From Desulfobacterales bacterium (GTDB lineage Bacteria; Desulfobacterota; Desulfobacteria; Desulfobacterales; RPRI01), in the NCBI GenBank assembly GCA_030689795.1, contig JAUYEO010000024.1, positions 1 through 8,557 on the forward strand: a DNA stretch of 8,557 nucleotides. Reading direction: 5' to 3'. The notes under the pieces were generated by a model. It made no database searches, was not told the origin of the DNA, and saw only the letters and a program-made list of their open reading frames with translations. The position numbers and the translations under genes are program-made. Within the stretch, counting starts at the first letter, position 1; the number at the start of each line of letters is the position of its first letter. Positions 5,716 to 8,557 of this stretch are shown here, piece after piece.

Positions 5716-8340
5716 ATGACAGGCAGCGAGATTCGCCGGGAGTTTCTTGAATATTTCAAAAAGCGCGATCATCAGGTGGTAAGGAGCTCATCCCTTGTTC
5801 CGGCGGATGATCCCACTTTGCTCTTTACAAACGCTGGGATGGTTCAGTTCAAGCGGACCTTTCTCGGAGAGGAGAAAAGAGACTATGTGAGGGCGGCAAC
5901 CTCCCAGAAATGTGTGCGGGCGGGCGGAAAACACAATGATCTTGAAAATGTCGGTTATACCGCAAGACATCATACTTTCTTTGAAATGCTCGGTAATTTT
6001 TCCTTCGGCGATTACTTCAAGGAAAAGGCCGTTGAATTTGCCTGGGATCTCCTGATAAACGGTTACAGGCTGCCTGCGGACAAATTATGGGCTTCGATTT
6101 ATCTCGACGATGATGAAGCCCATAATCTCTGGCACAAAAACATCGGTATTCCGGAAGATAGGATAGTTAGATTCGGCGAAAAAGACAATTTCTGGTCGAT
6201 GGGAGATACCGGACCTTGCGGGCCGTGCTCTGAAATACTTATCGACAGAGGGGAAAAGTACGGTTGTGGCAAGCCAGAATGCAAAGTGGGCTGTGACTGC
6301 GACAGGTATCTTGAAATATGGAACCTTGTTTTCATGCAGTTTAACAGGGATGCTTCCGGAAAAATGACTCCCCTCCCGAAGCCCAGCATTGATACCGGAA
6401 TGGGCCTTGAGCGCATTGTCGCTGTTGTTCAGAATGTTCCTACAAACTATGATACCGATCTTATTGTTCCGATTATAAAAAGGACCGGGGAACTTTCAGG
6501 AAAGAGCCTGGGCGAGTCAGCAGCATCCGATGTGGCGTTGAAGGTAATTGCCGATCACAGCAGGGCTGCGGCGTTTCTTATCTGCGACGGAATTCTTCCG
6601 TCAAACGAGGGCAGGGGATATGTGCTTCGCAGGATAATGAGAAGGGCGATACGCTACGGGCGGAACATCGGCCTTATTAAACCTTTCCTGCATGAGACTT
6701 CCGGAGTTGTTGTTGAATCTATGAAGGAGGCTTATCCGGAATTTAACGGGGCGGAGGCATTTATTGCAAATGTCATAAAAAATGAAGAAGCCCGTTTTTC
6801 AGAGACCCTCGATAACGGTCTGAAACTGTTAAATGATGAACTTTCGGAGATAAGAGCCAAAGGAGCAAACACGGTTCCCGGAGATGTCATCTTCAGGCTG
6901 TATGACACCTATGGCTTCCCGGTTGATGTTGTGCGGGATGTTGTGCGGGATGAAAAGCTTTTTCTTGATATGGACGGATTTAATGCCGCAATGGACGGAC
7001 AGAGGGAAAAGTCAAGATCGGTTGCAGTTTTTACCGGAATAAGCGAAGCATATAAAAATCTTTCCGCAAAAAGGCTGATACCCAGATTCGTCGGATATGA
7101 GAAGCTTTCATGTGATTCGAACGTTCTTCTTATTGTGGAAAACGGAGAAGAAGTCAAAGAAGCGGCCGCCGGCAGGGATATCGAAATTGTCACCGAAGAG
7201 ACTCCTTTTTATGGCGAATCGGGAGGCCAGACCGGAGATACCGGTTTAATGAAATCGAAAGAGCTTGAGATTGAAATCACAGATACGGTAAAGGATCCGA
7301 CAGGAATAATAATTCACAAGGGAAAAGTATTAAAGGGCAGTGTTGCCGTGGGACAAATTGTAACTCTTTCGGTAAACACCAAAAGGCGGAATGCGACAGC
7401 CCTTAATCATACCTCCACACATATACTCCATTCGGTTTTAAGGCGGATTTTAGGAGACCATGTGAAACAGGCCGGTTCGTTTGTCTCGCCCGACAGGCTT
7501 CGTTTCGATTTCACCCATTTTTCCGGTATTGATAAGGAAACGCTGGACAGGATCGAATCGGAAGTGAATGAAAGAATCAGGGAAAATGCTTCAACATCAA
7601 TCGAAGAGATGGATGCGGATAAAGCTTTCAAATCCGGCGCAACGGCCCTTTTTGAAGAAAAGTATGGAGATGTCGTAAGAGTTATTTCCCTTGCCTCTTT
7701 CAGCAGAGAGCTTTGCGGCGGAACACATACCGACCGTACCGGCAACATAGGCCTTTTCAGGATTGTCGCTGAATCGAGCGTTGCCTCCGGGGTGAGGCGT
7801 ATCGAAGCTTTAACCGGCGCTGCTGCCGTAAATTACACCCAGCAGAGCGAAAATATTTTGCAGGCGACCGCCCTTCTTCTCAAGGAAAAGCCCGAAGCAT
7901 TGACTCAGAGAGTCGACAAAATGCTTTCCCGGGAGAGGCTTCTTGAAAAAGAACTTGAAAAAGCAAAGGCAAAAATTGCATCCGGCGCAGTCGATGGGAT
8001 CGATGATGAGATAAAATCATTAAACGGAGTCAGTGTTCTTGTTAAAAAAGTTTCAGTGGAGACTCCTGCCGCACTGAGAGAGCTTGCCGACAGGTTCAGG
8101 GATAAAATAAAATCCGGAATTATCGTACTGGGGAGTGCAGCCGGTGATAAAGTTCTTCTTATTGTTGTTGTAACGAGGGACCTGACAAAAAAATACCATG
8201 CCGGAAATATTGTCAAACAGATTTCAACAATAGTCGGAGGCGGCGGAGGAGGAAGACCAGACATGGCCCAGGCCGGCGGAAACATACCTGAAAAACTAGA
8301 TGAGGCTCTATCAAGAGTTTATGATGTGGTCGGCGCTTAG
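5716..8340 (+). CDS. alaS: Alanine--tRNA ligase
   Basis: Charges tRNA-Ala with alanine and clears mischarged Ser- and Gly-tRNA-Ala. The 874 residues are the usual length, with all modules. The class II catalytic core covers about 1-240: LLFTNAGMVQFK (35-46), the motif 2 region with CVRAGGKHNDLENVG and FFEMLGNFSFGDYF, and motif 3 GMGLERI (228-234). A tRNA-recognition helical region follows to about 450. The editing domain carries HTSTH (His565, His569) and CGGTH (Cys667, His671) as zinc ligands. A coiled segment (about 730-755) leads to the C-Ala/DHHA1 domain with GGGGGGRPDMAQAGG (841-855). Residues 184-195 form a four-Cys insert (CGKPECKVGCDC). ATG 5716 has GGAG six bases upstream (5706-5709); an ATG at 5712 is out of frame. 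Probably co-transcribed with recA. Confidence 0.99.
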   Translation: MTGSEIRREFLEYFKKRDHQVVRSSSLVPADDPTLLFTNAGMVQFKRTFLGEEKRDYVRAATSQKCVRAGGKHNDLENVGYTARHHTFFEMLGNFSFGDYFKEKAVEFAWDLLINGYRLPADKLWASIYLDDDEAHNLWHKNIGIPEDRIVRFGEKDNFWSMGDTGPCGPCSEILIDRGEKYGCGKPECKVGCDCDRYLEIWNLVFMQFNRDASGKMTPLPKPSIDTGMGLERIVAVVQNVPTNYDTDLIVPIIKRTGELSGKSLGESAASDVALKVIADHSRAAAFLICDGILPSNEGRGYVLRRIMRRAIRYGRNIGLIKPFLHETSGVVVESMKEAYPEFNGAEAFIANVIKNEEARFSETLDNGLKLLNDELSEIRAKGANTVPGDVIFRLYDTYGFPVDVVRDVVRDEKLFLDMDGFNAAMDGQREKSRSVAVFTGISEAYKNLSAKRLIPRFVGYEKLSCDSNVLLIVENGEEVKEAAAGRDIEIVTEETPFYGESGGQTGDTGLMKSKELEIEITDTVKDPTGIIIHKGKVLKGSVAVGQIVTLSVNTKRRNATALNHTSTHILHSVLRRILGDHVKQAGSFVSPDRLRFDFTHFSGIDKETLDRIESEVNERIRENASTSIEEMDADKAFKSGATALFEEKYGDVVRVISLASFSRELCGGTHTDRTGNIGLFRIVAESSVASGVRRIEALTGAAAVNYTQQSENILQATALLLKEKPEALTQRVDKMLSRERLLEKELEKAKAKIASGAVDGIDDEIKSLNGVSVLVKKVSVETPAALRELADRFRDKIKSGIIVLGSAAGDKVLLIVVVTRDLTKKYHAGNIVKQISTIVGGGGGGRPDMAQAGGNIPEKLDEALSRVYDVVGA

Positions 8341-8390
8341 GAGCCGTTACGAAATAACTGTTACTTTCTGGGCCATTTCGTTACGGCTCC
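8340..8390. repeat. 16-bp inverted repeat starting at the alaS stop
   Basis: GGAGCCGTTACGAAAT (8340-8355) pairs with ATTTCGTTACGGCTCC (8375-8390), with a single T-T mismatch (8348/8382) and a 19-base loop. The first arm base is the last base of the alaS stop codon. No T tract follows, so alone it is not a standard intrinsic terminator. It may protect the mRNA 3' end or compete with the overlapping structure at 8352-8431. Confidence 0.7.
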
Positions 8391-8431
8391 TTATGCCGTT
8401 CTCACCATTTAAATGGCACAGTTATTTTTTT
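8352..8431 (+). terminator. Nested stem-loop ending in a T7 tract, probable alaS terminator
   Basis: AAATAACTGT (8352-8361) pairs with ACAGTTATTT (8418-8427). GCCATTT (8372-8378) pairs with AAATGGC (8411-8417). ACGGC (8383-8387) pairs with GCCGT (8395-8399). The outer stem runs directly into seven Ts (8425-8431). On the plus strand this has the layout of a rho-independent terminator with an unusually long, bulged stem. A perfect 12-bp palindrome, CCATTTAAATGG (8405-8416), lies within it and offers a smaller alternative hairpin. The fold overlaps the 8340-8390 hairpin, so the two exclude each other. Confidence 0.5.
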
Positions 8432-8504
8432 ACAACGACTTATTGAGGCCGGAATTTAAAATTTCGATTTTGAACCGAAACAGCGAGCGCACCCCCAGAA
8501 GCTT

Positions 8505-8557
8505 TTAAAGAATCATCTCATCGGCAAGTTCGTTTGTGTCGTCGGATTTTTTCGGAA
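8505..8557 (-). CDS. Possible C-terminus of a convergent gene (partial)
   Basis: Reading the minus strand from the window edge, one frame gives PKKSDDTNELADEMIL and then TAA (8507-8505). The charged, well-mixed composition resembles a protein end, and a gene convergent with alaS would fit terminator-like sequence lying between them. Only 16 codons are visible and the family cannot be recognised. Chance remains quite possible. The stretch 8432-8504 between the T7 tract and this stop shows no gene. Confidence 0.3.
   Translation of the reverse strand, partial: PKKSDDTNELADEMIL

Noticed and set aside
7905..8285. 126-codon minus-strand open frame opposite the end of alaS
   Set aside because: It is antisense to the conserved C-Ala domain. 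Its Ser/Pro/Leu-rich translation is what the reverse of Gly/Glu/Lys-rich coding gives.
8280..8557. A complete gene or small RNA after alaS
   Set aside because: No plus-strand frame with a start and ribosome binding site is seen after 8340. The visible structure is explained by inverted repeats and a possible convergent gene end.

Overview
This window looks like ordinary chromosome from a Gram-negative, probably anaerobic bacterium. Desulfobacterota (the sulfate-reducing deltaproteobacteria) is the best guess. This is inference from three things: an LPS gene (kdsA), a DUF39/HcyBio homocysteine-biosynthesis protein (a family known mainly from methanogens and sulfate/sulfur-metabolising bacteria), and the thpR-recA-alaS gene order. 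GC content looks moderate and even by eye, and codon use does not change between genes. I see no transposase, integrase, phage gene, CRISPR array, tRNA or rRNA.

Layout. Positions 1-215 hold no gene. They carry a long imperfect palindromic repeat (about 26-171) with 9-nt CACGAAG sub-repeats. kdsA (216-1034, minus strand) encodes a KDO-8-phosphate synthase with all four ligands of the metal-dependent class. A divergent intergenic region (1035-1228) separates it from a plus-strand gene for a membrane-anchored M23 (LytM-type) peptidase (1229-2614, TTG start). A striking 86-bp imperfect hairpin (2613-2698) begins at that gene's stop codon. Next come a DUF39/HcyBio homocysteine-biosynthesis protein (2735-3904), the RNA 2',3'-cyclic phosphodiesterase ThpR (3978-4556), RecA (4641-5663) and alanyl-tRNA synthetase AlaS (5716-8340). 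The recA leader (4557-4640) contains a solitary copy of the repeat half-unit seen at the left end and a 21-bp operator-like dyad. After alaS lie overlapping inverted repeats, one ending in a T7 tract. The last ~50 bases may hold the C-terminus of a convergent minus-strand gene.

How the genes relate. KdsA (LPS inner core) and the M23 protein (murein remodelling) both serve the cell envelope but are divergently transcribed. thpR, recA and alaS form a conserved housekeeping cluster (RNA end processing, recombination/SOS, translation). In many bacteria recX lies between recA and alaS; here only 52 bp separates them. The homocysteine gene stands without its usual NIL/ferredoxin partner inside the window.

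I found no convincing undescribed multi-gene system. The points most worth a second look are non-coding: the palindromic repeat family, the hairpin at 2613-2698, the recA dyad, and the mutually exclusive structures after alaS.
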